Source: Salinadaptatus halalkaliphilus (GTDB lineage Archaea; Halobacteriota; Halobacteria; Halobacteriales; Natrialbaceae). Taken from it: a stretch of 64,000 nucleotides of DNA. A program made the position numbers and the translations under genes. The DNA is taken from the NCBI RefSeq assembly GCF_006543045.1, contig NZ_RBZW01000003.1, forward strand, positions 124,001 to 188,000, given 5' to 3'. A model generated the notes under the pieces. The model worked only from the letters and a program-made list of their open reading frames with translations, had not been told where the DNA came from and ran no database searches. Shown here piece after piece: positions 17,233-27,338 of this stretch (the first letter of the stretch is position 1; each line of letters begins with the position of its first letter).

Positions 17233-20200
17233 ATGACGACCACACCACCGGACCGACCAGACCCCGCGACCGACCCAGCAGCGACCTACGACTATCAAAG
17301 CGACGACGTCGACCGACCGGCACTCGTCGACGATTTGGAACGTCTCGTCGAGGGAGAGGTCAGATTTGACTCGTACTCTCGAGAACTGTACGCGACGGAC
17401 GCGAGTATCTACGAAATGACGCCGATCGGCGTCGTCTTTCCGACTTCGACCGACGACGTCGCCGCGGTCGTTTCCTACTGTGCCGATCGGGGAATTCCGG
17501 TCCTTCCCCGCGGCGGCGGGACGAGTCTTGCCGGCCAGTCGGTCAACGAGGCCGTCGTCCTCGATTTCACGACCGACATGGACGACGTCCGCTCGATCGA
17601 TCCCGACGAACGACGGGCCACGGCCGAGGTCGGCGTCTACCTCGAGACACTCAACGAGGCACTCGCCCCCCACGACCTGAAGTTCGCGCCCGACCCAGCC
17701 TGGGGCGACAAGAGCGCGCTGGGCGGTGCGATCGGCAACAACTCCACGGGCGCCCACTCCCTGCAGTACGGCAAGACCGACGCCTACGTCGAGGAGTGTG
17801 AGGTCGTCCTCGCGGATGGCACCGTCACGACCTTCGGCGAAGTCGCCCTCGAAGATCTCCCGGACCTCGCCGATGGCGACGGCCTCGAGGCCGATATCTA
17901 CGCCGAAGTCGCTCGCATTTTGGACGAGCAAGGCGACCTGATCGAGGAGAGCTACCCAGACCTCAAACGCAACGTCTCGGGCTACAACCTCGATTGGCTC
18001 GTCGAGGACGCCCGCGGTGCCAAGCGGGGAATCGGCGAACCCGACGCCGACGGCGGGACGGTAAATCTCGCGAAACTGCTCTGTGGCAGCGAGGGCACCC
18101 TCGCGATCGTCACCGAAGCGACGGTCTCGCTCGAGTCCGTGCCAGCCGAGAAGAGTATGGCCTTGCTCGCATACGACAGCGTCCTCGACGCGATGAGCGA
18201 CGTGGCGCCGATCGTCGAGCACGACGCAGCCGCCGTCGAGGTGATCGACGACGTGCTGATCGACCTTGCGCGTGACACGCCCGAGTTCGGTCCCGTCACG
18301 GAGATGCTCCCCGACGGGACGGCCGCGGTCTTGCTCGTCGAGTTCTACGCCGACGATGTCTCGGAAGGCCAGTGCAAGGTCGCGAACCTGCTTGCCGATC
18401 GCTGTCCCGCTGTCGATCCCGCCGGTGAGCCCGACGACGAGGACGAGCGGACCACCACCGACGCCGATATCGTCGCTTTCGACGCCCTCGAGGCCTACGA
18501 CGAGCAACGCCGCACGGAGATCTGGAAGCTACGCAAGTCCGGCCTCCCGATCTTGCTCTCGCGGACGACCGACGAGAAACACGTCGCGTTCATCGAGGAC
18601 GCGGCCGTCCCGCCGGCGAATCTCCGCGAGTTCGTCGCCGACTTCCAGGCGATGCTCGAGGAGTACGACACCTACACGAGCTTCTACGCCCACGCCGGCC
18701 CCGGCGTGCTTCACATTCGGCCGCTCGTCAACACGAAGACCGAGGCGGGCATCGAACAGATGGAGGCGATCACCGACGCCGCGACGGACCTCGTCGTCGA
18801 GTACGACGGCTCCGTCTCGGGCGAGCACGGCGACGGGCGAGCCCGCACCCAGTGGAACCGCAAACTCTACGGCGAGCAGCTCTGGACGACCTTCCAGGCG
18901 CTCAAGACCGCCTTCGATCCCGACTGGCTGCTCAACCCCGGCCAGGTCGTCTTCCGCGACGACGACCCGACCGATATGACCGAGCACCTCCGCTACGGTC
19001 CCGACTACGCGTTCGATCCCGGCTTCGAGCCCACCCTCGAGTGGGAGAACGACAACGGCTTCCAGGGGATGACCGAACTCTGTCACGGCTGTGGGGGCTG
19101 TCGCGGCGAACAAGAGACTACCGGCGGTGTCATGTGTCCGACCTTCCGGGCGGTCGACGAGGAGATCCTCTCGACGCGCGGCCGGGCGAACATGCTCCGC
19201 CAGGCCATGAGCGGTGACCTGCCCGACGACCCCACCGACGACGAGTTCGTCGAGGAAGTTCTCGACCTCTGTATCGGCTGCAAGGGCTGTAAACACGACT
19301 GTCCAAGCGGGGTCGACCTCGCGAAACTCAAGGCCGAGCTCTCCCACCAGCACCACGAACGCCACGGCACCTCGCTTCGCGACCGGCTCTTTACCGACTT
19401 CGAACGCCTCGCAAAACTCGGGAGCGCGACCGCCCCCGTCTCGAACTGGCTCGCGAACCTCCCCGGCTCCGGCTTCCTCGCGGAGAAAACCCTCGGCATC
19501 GCTCGCGACCGAGACCTCCCGACCTTCCACCGCCGAACCTTCGCCGACCGCGTCGCCGACCACGACCCTGCTGTGGCGCTCGAGGACGCCGTCCGGCGGG
19601 CCGTCTTCGTTCCCGATATCTACACCAACCACGAGTATCCCGCGGCCGGTGAGGCCGCCCTCGACGTGCTCGAGGCCGCGGGCGTCCACGTCGAGGTGGC
19701 CGAGCCACGCGACGTCGGCCGGCCCGCCTTCTCGAAGGGGCTGCTCGACGACGCCGCCAGCCGGGTTCGCGACACCGTCGACGCCCTCGAACCGTACGTC
19801 GAGGAAGGGTGGGATATCCTCCTGCTCGAACCGTCCGATGCAGTCATGCTCCAGGCCGACGCTCTCGAGCTACACAGTAACGAGGCGACCGAACGAGTCG
19901 CGGCCAACACCTACGGCGTCTGTGAGTACCTCGACCGATTCGGCCTCGACGGCGGCATCACCTTCGACGCGCCCCAGGTACACCTGGCCTATCACGGCCA
20001 CTGTCACCAGAAAGCCCACGCGAAGGATCACCACGCCGTCGGGGTCCTCCGTCGGGCGGGCTATGCCGTCGATCCGCTGGACTCGACGTGCTGTGGCATG
20101 GCGGGCAGCTTCGGCTACGAGGCCGAACACTACTCGATGAGCAAGGCGATCGGCTCTGTGCTCTACGAACAAGTCGACGAGAGTCCCGGCGACCGCGTCG

Positions 20201-20301
20201 TCGCCCCCGGCGCATCCTGTCGCGCCCAACTCGGTGACCGACCCGGTGCCCGCGACGAACCGCCGACACCGGTCGAGGTTCTCGCCGAGGCGATCAAGTA
20301 A
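17233..20301 (+). CDS. FAD-linked D-2-hydroxyacid dehydrogenase fused to an iron-sulfur/CCG subunit (GlcD-GlpC fusion)
   Basis: A 1022-residue fusion. Residues 1-590 are a FAD-binding (PCMH-type) oxidase domain: RGGGTSLAGQSVN, GGAIGNNSTGAHS and GSEGTLAIVTEATVSL are the FAD contacts, and HGDGRAR lies in the cap domain. Residues 610-720 bind two [4Fe-4S] clusters (CHGCGGC...CP and CIGCKGCKHDCPSG). Residues 790-1020 contain CCG-type cysteine-rich domains ending in STCCGMAGSFGYE. Such fusions oxidise D-lactate, glycolate or related 2-hydroxyacids and pass electrons to the membrane pool. The exact substrate cannot be decided from sequence. The gene appears monocistronic. Confidence 0.92.
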   Translation: MTTTPPDRPDPATDPAATYDYQSDDVDRPALVDDLERLVEGEVRFDSYSRELYATDASIYEMTPIGVVFPTSTDDVAAVVSYCADRGIPVLPRGGGTSLAGQSVNEAVVLDFTTDMDDVRSIDPDERRATAEVGVYLETLNEALAPHDLKFAPDPAWGDKSALGGAIGNNSTGAHSLQYGKTDAYVEECEVVLADGTVTTFGEVALEDLPDLADGDGLEADIYAEVARILDEQGDLIEESYPDLKRNVSGYNLDWLVEDARGAKRGIGEPDADGGTVNLAKLLCGSEGTLAIVTEATVSLESVPAEKSMALLAYDSVLDAMSDVAPIVEHDAAAVEVIDDVLIDLARDTPEFGPVTEMLPDGTAAVLLVEFYADDVSEGQCKVANLLADRCPAVDPAGEPDDEDERTTTDADIVAFDALEAYDEQRRTEIWKLRKSGLPILLSRTTDEKHVAFIEDAAVPPANLREFVADFQAMLEEYDTYTSFYAHAGPGVLHIRPLVNTKTEAGIEQMEAITDAATDLVVEYDGSVSGEHGDGRARTQWNRKLYGEQLWTTFQALKTAFDPDWLLNPGQVVFRDDDPTDMTEHLRYGPDYAFDPGFEPTLEWENDNGFQGMTELCHGCGGCRGEQETTGGVMCPTFRAVDEEILSTRGRANMLRQAMSGDLPDDPTDDEFVEEVLDLCIGCKGCKHDCPSGVDLAKLKAELSHQHHERHGTSLRDRLFTDFERLAKLGSATAPVSNWLANLPGSGFLAEKTLGIARDRDLPTFHRRTFADRVADHDPAVALEDAVRRAVFVPDIYTNHEYPAAGEAALDVLEAAGVHVEVAEPRDVGRPAFSKGLLDDAASRVRDTVDALEPYVEEGWDILLLEPSDAVMLQADALELHSNEATERVAANTYGVCEYLDRFGLDGGITFDAPQVHLAYHGHCHQKAHAKDHHAVGVLRRAGYAVDPLDSTCCGMAGSFGYEAEHYSMSKAIGSVLYEQVDESPGDRVVAPGASCRAQLGDRPGARDEPPTPVEVLAEAIK

Positions 20302-21147
20302 CACTTCTTAGAAGTATGCGCCTTCTCGAGAGCGTTCGGGATGCGGGTGCATAGCCCCGACAGTCCGACCCTGGGACTTACCTCCTGGTAACTGCCCCAC
20401 TCATGTCACAGTTGCCTGACTATTATTGCACGCCAGTACCCGTATCCAAGACAATGGGATTGATGCGAACGGGCCGGCCGGCTCTCAACCGGTTCACCGT
20501 CCCCACGTTCCAATCCACCCACGAGACGGCTCGCGATTGCGTCAGAGCAACCCGACAGCCGCCCGCGCGAGTGGTCGGCGGCGCTACACCGCTATCTTCA
20601 CCGTCTCCAGGCAGAATCGCGTTCGCTGGCAGGCGGTCTCCTGGGCGATAGGGACCGCTTCTGCATTTCTTATCAGATTTCGTTATAATATATACATCGG
20701 ATAGTATCACCATACTCTATCATCGGTGGAAGGACGAGTTTCCCAGAACGACGAGCCGCGTGCGATCATGCAGAGAGAATTGCGACGGTTATAGAGTAAC
20801 AACTGCAACGATTTGCACACTGATCGCACAGCCCTCGTACGATCGGATGTGCAGCGACTTGCAGTGGCTACCAAAATTGGAGACGCTGTCACTGTCAAAC
20901 AACAGACCGTCTCGAGCAGTACCGATCCAACGTCAGCTCGAGTCGTAGTTGCGCCGGTAGACCGGTACAGCGGTCCGTATCACAGGCCGCTCGAGACGAT
21001 GGACACGTGGTAGGGGCGTGTGCTTCCTTGCTAGACTCCCCGGTCACCAGGCATCCAGATTACGACTTGCTCCGCTGGTGCGACCTGTTGTTCGTCGTGA
21101 GCCGGAGAAAATGTTGGCCTACGGACCAAGGCACCTCGTTACTCGCG
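20302..21147. other. Long intergenic stretch without a convincing gene
   Basis: About 850 bp with several overlapping short frames, none with a recognisable domain or haloarchaeal amino-acid bias. An AT-rich block at 20665-20715, with GTTATAATATATAC, looks like a strong promoter, but no plausible gene follows on either strand. The 15-mer at 20799-20813 recurs at 25334-25348. The stretch may be the site of a lost mobile element or may encode a non-coding RNA. Confidence 0.5.
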
Positions 21148-21777
21148 TTACCGGCCGACCGTGCCTTGTTGGACCCTGCCCTGTTGCATACCGCCGACGT
21201 CGTCGACCTGTTCGGCCCCCGCAATCTGTTGCTGGGCCATTCGATGTACCGCCTCTGAGTTCGGTACGTCGTTGATAGATAGATTTCCAGCCCTGCCTAT
21301 CCCCTGGATATGGATGTCTCCCGTATCGAGCATCTTGTCCCATCGGTCCTGTCTAAATTTGGCGGTTTTGGCACGATTGATGGGAAGACTTTCACTCCTC
21401 GTCGTCGATGGCGTCTCTTTGTATTTGATGAACTGTTCATCCGTCGCCGCATACTCGATAGTGGTGTTTTGCAAATAGTTGTATTTATAGACAATATATC
21501 CGGCCGGAGCACCGATTCCAACCACGAGGAACGTCAGCAATCCTAACAGTGGACCGCCAACCCCTATTGCAAAGATTGCGGCGACGAAACCAGCGACGAG
21601 CATCATCACCATCACTTTTAGTTTGTGTAAGATCAGACTGAACCACGCCGTCCGCAAGTCCTGCTTGGCGACCCACTGTATCTCTTCGTCCGGTGGGACC
21701 TGGTTTTTCAATCCCCGAGACGGCTCCGCCCGTTTCATCTCTTCTTCGGCCTCTCTGAGCGTGTTCTCTGCGGCCAT
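21148..21777 (-). CDS. Membrane protein with a bacterial-PH (bPH_2) domain
   Basis: A 209-residue protein starting at the ATG at 21777 (MAAENTLREAEEEMKRAEPS); a TTG 21 bp upstream is less likely. A charged N-terminal region contains an EEIQWVAKQDLRTAW block. Two membrane helices (about residues 58-78 and 85-108) follow. The C-terminal half has the bPH_2 pattern: TTIEYAATDEQFIKYKE, INRAKTAKFRQDRWDKMLDTGDIHI, and INDVPNSEAVHRMAQQQI. Such proteins are thought to be membrane-bound scaffolds. The AT-rich promoter at 21790-21845 and the local base composition are less GC-rich than the surroundings, which may indicate transfer. Confidence 0.75.
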   Translation of the reverse strand: MAAENTLREAEEEMKRAEPSRGLKNQVPPDEEIQWVAKQDLRTAWFSLILHKLKVMVMMLVAGFVAAIFAIGVGGPLLGLLTFLVVGIGAPAGYIVYKYNYLQNTTIEYAATDEQFIKYKETPSTTRSESLPINRAKTAKFRQDRWDKMLDTGDIHIQGIGRAGNLSINDVPNSEAVHRMAQQQIAGAEQVDDVGGMQQGRVQQGTVGR

Positions 21778-21890
21778 GCATACATTCTTGAAATACAATA
21801 TATTATAGCTTTCTAGGTAAATCAGACATGATAGATATATTAGTAACTCGATGGTAGATTGGCAGCTTCTGATTGTGGGAGTGGGTCCTG

Positions 21891-22433
21891 CTATCGATCG
21901 TCGGCGTGTTGGCCGTCCGTCTCGACGGCGTCCCCGCGCTGACGCATCGTCTCGAGTCGCTGGGCCTCGGATGCGTCGTAGGAGGCACCGAGTGCGATCA
22001 TGAAACCGACGCCGGCAGTCAGTATGGCGATCGCACCGACGGCGACGACCGCGACCGAAAGCACCGCCTCCGATAGCGCCTGTGCCGAGGTCAACAGCGA
22101 GGCCCCCGTCACGACGGCGATCAACGCGAGCAAGCGACCGAACCGGCCGCTATCGAACCCGTCAGTCGAATCGGCCTCACCGGTGTCGAACAGTTCGTTT
22201 AATACGCCGCTGTAATCGTCGTCGCTCGTCACGTTTCCGAGCGAGTGAATCGAGTGGGCAACCCACAGCCCGGCGGTGAAATTGAGTAACGCGACGAACG
22301 ACACCACACCAAGCTGTCCGCCGACGAACAGTCCCGCCAGGATCGCATTGACGAACGCGAGTACCATGATCCCGTGAACTGCGAGCGAACGCGTGCCGAA
22401 ATCTTCTAACTGTGTTACGTGAGCAAGCCTCAT
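21891..22433 (-). CDS. Four-helix membrane protein, unknown function
   Basis: A 180-residue protein starting MRLAHVTQLEDFG at 22433. Hydrophobic stretches at about 18-40, 42-60, 100-118 and 125-150 predict four membrane helices, with an acidic loop between helices 2 and 3 and a hydrophilic Glu/Asp/Arg-rich tail. No catalytic or binding motif was recognised. It lies tail-to-head with the PH-domain gene on the same strand but with a 110-bp AT-rich gap, so it is probably a separate unit. Confidence 0.65.
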   Translation of the reverse strand: MRLAHVTQLEDFGTRSLAVHGIMVLAFVNAILAGLFVGGQLGVVSFVALLNFTAGLWVAHSIHSLGNVTSDDDYSGVLNELFDTGEADSTDGFDSGRFGRLLALIAVVTGASLLTSAQALSEAVLSVAVVAVGAIAILTAGVGFMIALGASYDASEAQRLETMRQRGDAVETDGQHADDR

Positions 22434-22645
22434 AGTAGTCGTAGGGCCCAGAAGGATATACCCACCACCCCTACCAATGCAGCCAAGACAGACCAGGGCA
22501 GCCATAGCCCGGCTCTCGGTCCGTGTCACCCGTCGGCGGGTATTCGGCTCTCGCCACGGCGGAGCAGGGCTCGAGTCGCGTCCACTGTGACGGTCGTAGG
22601 TCGTATCGTGGACGAATCCGGGATCGGATCGGTTTGGCACCTCGG

Positions 22646-23506
22646 TCAGTCCGCCGCCTGGGTCAGCCGGTCGATCTCCTCGGCTTCCAGCGAGAGCGCC
22701 GACGCGGCGAGATTCGACTCGAGGTGGTCCGGATCCGACGTCCCCGGAATCGGGAGCGTCACGTCCGAGCGCTCGAGAAGCCACGCCAGTGCGACCTGTC
22801 GACGCGTCGCGTCGTGGGCGGCACCGATCTCGTCTAACAGGTCGCTGTGAGCCTCGAGGTCGGCCGCATCGATCGGTGCCCACGGGATGAACCCGATACC
22901 GTTGTTCTCGCACACTTCGAGGACGTCCGCACTCGAGCGATCGTCTACGTTGTACCGGTTCTGGACGGTGGCGACGTCGACGTGTTCGCGCGCAGTCTCG
23001 AGTTGCTCGACGGAGACGTTGCTGACGCCGACCTGCTCGATCAGTCCATCGTCCTGTAGTTCGGCGAACGCCTGAATGGAGTCCGCGTAGGGTGTGTCGG
23101 GATCGGGGCGGTGGAACTGATAGCAGTCGATCGTGTCGGTTCGCAGCCGGTCGAGCGACGTCAACACCTGATTTCGAATGTAGTCCGGATCGCCGTGGGC
23201 AAGCCACTCTCCCGCACGATTTCGGAGGATCCCGGCTTTGGTCGCCACGAGAACGTCGTCGGCGTCCCCGATTACCTCCCCGATGAGCCGTTCGCTCACA
23301 CCCGGTCCGTAGGAGTCGGCCGTATCGACGAAATCGACGCCACACTCGAGGGCCCGTTCGAGGACCGCTCGAGCCTGGTTCTCGTCCTCGGGCGGCCCGA
23401 TGATGTCCGCGCCACAGAGGCGCATCGCACCGAACCCGAGTCGGTGGACGGTCGTTGCGCCGATATCGAACGTCTCGCTCTCGTTCGTGATCGAATCGCT
23501 GCTCAC
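22646..23506 (-). CDS. Aldo/keto reductase
   Basis: A 286-residue NAD(P)H-dependent oxidoreductase with the (beta/alpha)8 fold. The catalytic tetrad can be placed: Asp61 and Tyr66 (VDTADSYG), Lys90 (VATKAG) and His132 (QFHRPD). The C-terminal cofactor motif is LPIPGTSDPDHLESNL. These enzymes reduce aldehydes or ketones; the substrate is unknown. Length and architecture are normal. Confidence 0.92.
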   Translation of the reverse strand: MSSDSITNESETFDIGATTVHRLGFGAMRLCGADIIGPPEDENQARAVLERALECGVDFVDTADSYGPGVSERLIGEVIGDADDVLVATKAGILRNRAGEWLAHGDPDYIRNQVLTSLDRLRTDTIDCYQFHRPDPDTPYADSIQAFAELQDDGLIEQVGVSNVSVEQLETAREHVDVATVQNRYNVDDRSSADVLEVCENNGIGFIPWAPIDAADLEAHSDLLDEIGAAHDATRRQVALAWLLERSDVTLPIPGTSDPDHLESNLAASALSLEAEEIDRLTQAAD

Positions 23507-23623
23507 ACGCGTGGTACTGGCGGGAGTGGCATAATCGTTGGCCCCTCGCCGACCGGGCGGGGGTAGCTCTGCACGTCCGATATCACCGACCGATGCACGT
23601 TCGATACCGGCAACCGGTGGCTG

Positions 23624-24130
23624 TCAAAATATCGTCTGGACTGCACCGACCGCGACGACGACGATCACCGTGTGGTAGATCAGCGTCGAGGTGGACGAAA
23701 AAAACACGAGGCGCGAAACGGGATACTGCGTTATCCCCGCCGGAATGATGATCAGCCCGCGGAGGTACGGCACGAAATTCGTGACGAACACGCCGATACC
23801 GCCGTACTCCTCGAGCCAGCGCTCCGACTGCTCAATCCGCTTGGACGGAATGTGGATCCGTGGCGACGATTGGAGCGCCGACAGTCCCTCGCGGCGCGCG
23901 AGATAGTAAATAACCACTTGCCCGGCGACGTAGCCGGTGCTCGAAACGAGGATGACGATCGCGGTTTCGACGGAGTCCGCAGAGATGGCCAGCACGTATC
24001 CGGGGAGGATCACCGATGTCGGGAGCGGTTTCCCGATGAATGCGCCCTTCAAGACGAAAAACACGAAGAGGGCAGGGAGGCCGATATACAGGAGGACGGT
24101 AAATACCGCCTCAACGAAGGCATCAAACAT
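23624..24130 (-). CDS. DedA/SNARE-associated (VTT) family membrane protein
   Basis: A 168-residue integral membrane protein with about five hydrophobic segments. Family signs are the start region with KGAFIGKPLPTSVILPGYVLA, the EEYGGIGVFVTNFVPYLRGLIIIPAGI block containing the conserved F.P..R, and the final helix. DedA proteins are phospholipid scramblase/flippase-like (VTT domain) and affect membrane homeostasis. It is shorter than typical (about 200 residues). It ends 110 bp before the right end of a tnpB element. Confidence 0.85.
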   Translation of the reverse strand: MFDAFVEAVFTVLLYIGLPALFVFFVLKGAFIGKPLPTSVILPGYVLAISADSVETAIVILVSSTGYVAGQVVIYYLARREGLSALQSSPRIHIPSKRIEQSERWLEEYGGIGVFVTNFVPYLRGLIIIPAGITQYPVSRLVFFSSTSTLIYHTVIVVVAVGAVQTIF

Positions 24131-24293
24131 ACACCATCTGCAGAATGGTTGGACTGCAACGGGTTAACAGCATCTGTCGGAACGAGGCACGTTATTGACT
24201 TCTGTCCGACAGTATCAGGAACCGCTCGAGACGCCATATTGACATCCTCCACGCGCCTAAAGGCGCGGGAATCCTCACATTGGGGGTCTCGGC

Positions 24294-25064
<771 letters not shown>

Positions 25065-25117
25065 CAACTATCTCTTGTGGCGCAAGACACATAACTGTGT
25101 GGTTTGTGTGATGGTGT

Positions 25118-25261
25118 ATGGTTGAGATCCGAATTGAGTTCGACGACGATGAACAGTACGAGCGGTTGAAGGAACTGAAGCAACACCACGGGCTGACGTG
25201 GAAGGGTTTGCTCCTTGAAGGCGAGAAGCGCGTCCGCGAGGAGACCCCAGACGGCCAGTAG
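25118..25261 (+). CDS. 47-aa small protein inside the IS element, divergent to tnpB
   Basis: A short frame starting MVEIRIEFDDDEQYERLKELK and ending VREETPDGQ. It has one beta-like N-terminal strand followed by helices, a pattern similar to ribbon-helix-helix (CopG/MetJ-like) DNA-binding proteins. It shares a 53-bp divergent promoter region with the tnpB remnant; that region contains the near-palindrome ACACATAACTGTGTGG. It may be an accessory regulator of the element. The frame is intact although the tnpB next to it is not. Confidence 0.55.
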   Translation: MVEIRIEFDDDEQYERLKELKQHHGLTWKGLLLEGEKRVREETPDGQ

Positions 25262-25418
25262 TCGGCGATTGTTCGGCAGTGCCTACCGCTCGATCCCCGC
25301 CTGAAGGCGGGGGCATGCGCTTTATTTTCTGTCACAACTGCAACGATTCCGACGCTACTCGAGTGCCAACATCCGAGCCAGTAGCGGGACAGACGCCTTC
25401 CACGAGGACTGGTGACGG

Positions 25419-27104
25419 CTACCCGGGGGTGTCGTCGGGATTTGGTTCCCCGCCGAACTCGGCGTCCGAGATTTCGAATCGGGCACCACCCTCCCGTCCC
25501 TCGGTGACCCGAATCGACCAGCCATGAGCGACGGCGATCTGTCGGACGATACTGAGCCCTAATCCCGTTCCTGTCGGTGAGTTTGTGTATCCCTTTTCGA
25601 AGATACGCTCCTGGTCTTCGGGCGCAATTCCTGGACCAGTGTCTTCGACGTAAAATCCCTCGGGCAGAGGCCCGACTGTGACGCGGACGCGCTCGTCTGC
25701 ACCCTCGCTCGGTGCGGAGAACCGCTGCCCGTCCCGACCACGTGAACGCGTGTCGGCCGGTTGCCCAACGGCGCTCGAACTGTGCTCGACACTATTTCGA
25801 AATAAATTCTCGAACAACTGTTGTATTCGACTGGGGTCGCCCATCACCGTCTGGTCGGTTTCGACGACGAGCTCGCCCGTCGGCGTCCAGACGTGCCTCC
25901 ATGCAGTGTCCGCACAATCGGCCAGATCGACCGATTCGTGCGTCTCGAGTTGCGGACCGATACGCGAGAGTTCGAGGACATCGCTGACGAGTTCGTCGAT
26001 CCGATTTGCAGCGTCGAGAACGTGCTCGATGTGCGTTATGTCCCCCGACGACATCGCTAGATCCGCACTGCCACGAATCTCCATCAGTGGTCCCTGCAAG
26101 TCGTGTGAGACGATTTCCGTGAAATCTTCCATCTGGTGGAACGTAATTACCGTTGTCCCCGACGTCTTTCCTACCTGAATCGTCCGGACTTCGACGTTTC
26201 GGTCGACACCGTCGACGGTGAACAGCCGCTGGACGACGTCCGGGTCGTCCGAATTGGGGAGTGCCTCGGGCGCCTGCTCACCCAGTAGTTCGTCGGTGTC
26301 GTACCCGAGAATGCGTGCCGCAGCCGGGTTGACATCCACGACCAGTCCGTCGGCGTTGCGTACCACCATCCCCAGTTCCATCTGTTCAATGAGTTCCTTG
26401 CGACCGAGTTCCCGGGTTGCCGGAACGAGTCGACCGAAGTCAAAGCGGGAGATGATTGCGACGGCAATGGCACTCGAGACGAGGATCGCAAGCGGCGTGA
26501 TCGCGAATCCATTCGGCGGCACCGGGAGGAAAAACAGCGCGTCGGCAACGACACTCGTCGAGACCGCTCCGGCCAGTGTACACGTCTGCCACCGGTAGAC
26601 ATCTTCGGCGACAATGGCGTATCGGACGAACGCTGCAGTGGCAACGACCACGATCACAAACGCGTAGGCGATCCAGGGGGCGGCGACGAGTCCGTACTCG
26701 TAGGCGACGTGTTGGGGGTTCGACGCCGGCGTGACGCTTGCATAGAAGAGGCCGTGGAACGAATCGGTGAGCGCCAGCAGGAGCGCCCCGAGAGCCGGCA
26801 GTGCGATCAATCCCCGGTGCCACGGCGTCAGCCACTCGTCGTATCCGGTGTAGGAAAGGGCGAAAAACAGTAACGCGATCGGGATGACGGTGATCCCCAC
26901 GTACCGGATCTGGAGCATCGCCGTCGAAACGACGAGTGAGTGACTGGCGTAGTTGACACCGGCTGCAACCATCCAGACCGTATCGCCAAAGAGAACCGCC
27001 ACGAGCCAGATCATGCCAGGGCGCTCTCGCCGTCGGTACGCGTACACCCCGAGCCAGATCGCCACCACCGCACCGAGTAACTGGACGGACGCCAAGACAC
27101 TCAT
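25419..27104 (-). CDS. Membrane sensor histidine kinase (7TM-PAS-HisKA-HATPase)
   Basis: A 561-residue kinase. Residues 1-225 contain seven hydrophobic helices of the '7TM histidine-kinase N-terminal' type. A PAS domain follows (about 238-325: ELGMVVRNADGLVVDVNPAAARILGYDTDELLG). The phospho-accepting His334 is in EIVSHDLQGPL. The ATP-binding domain shows the N box (QLFENLFRNSVEH), the G1 box (EDTGPGIAPED) and G2 (GTGLGLSIV). It should autophosphorylate in response to an unknown membrane signal. No response regulator or HalX/Bat-type partner gene lies next to it. A Ser/Arg-rich insertion of about 30 residues splits the N and G1 boxes. Confidence 0.93.
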   Translation of the reverse strand: MSVLASVQLLGAVVAIWLGVYAYRRRERPGMIWLVAVLFGDTVWMVAAGVNYASHSLVVSTAMLQIRYVGITVIPIALLFFALSYTGYDEWLTPWHRGLIALPALGALLLALTDSFHGLFYASVTPASNPQHVAYEYGLVAAPWIAYAFVIVVVATAAFVRYAIVAEDVYRWQTCTLAGAVSTSVVADALFFLPVPPNGFAITPLAILVSSAIAVAIISRFDFGRLVPATRELGRKELIEQMELGMVVRNADGLVVDVNPAAARILGYDTDELLGEQAPEALPNSDDPDVVQRLFTVDGVDRNVEVRTIQVGKTSGTTVITFHQMEDFTEIVSHDLQGPLMEIRGSADLAMSSGDITHIEHVLDAANRIDELVSDVLELSRIGPQLETHESVDLADCADTAWRHVWTPTGELVVETDQTVMGDPSRIQQLFENLFRNSVEHSSSAVGQPADTRSRGRDGQRFSAPSEGADERVRVTVGPLPEGFYVEDTGPGIAPEDQERIFEKGYTNSPTGTGLGLSIVRQIAVAHGWSIRVTEGREGGARFEISDAEFGGEPNPDDTPG

Positions 27105-27338
27105 GCTGGTCGTTTCCTATCCGTTCTTACCTGACCGTGAATGTTCTTTGGGTCGACCGACACCGACCGTTTGACGCGAAACTGGTTACACAGACGACAC
27201 CTGTCCGTCTCGTTCGTTTCGCTTCGTCCCAGGCACGGCGGTCACTTTCGACGTACTGACTCACTTACACGGCGGTTAGCTGAAGGACAAGTAGGTGGGA
27301 TTCACGCAGAGCGTATGGGATTGCAACCCGAGAAGACG

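Noticed and set aside
20403-20713. Two overlapping open frames of about 80-96 codons on opposite strands
   Set aside because: No recognisable motifs, unusual composition for a haloarchaeon, no convincing start signals; treated as non-coding.
22434-23345. Upstream extension of the four-helix membrane protein frame, opposite the aldo/keto reductase
   Set aside because: The translation is Arg-rich shadow sequence; MRLAHVTQLEDF at 22433 is a natural start.
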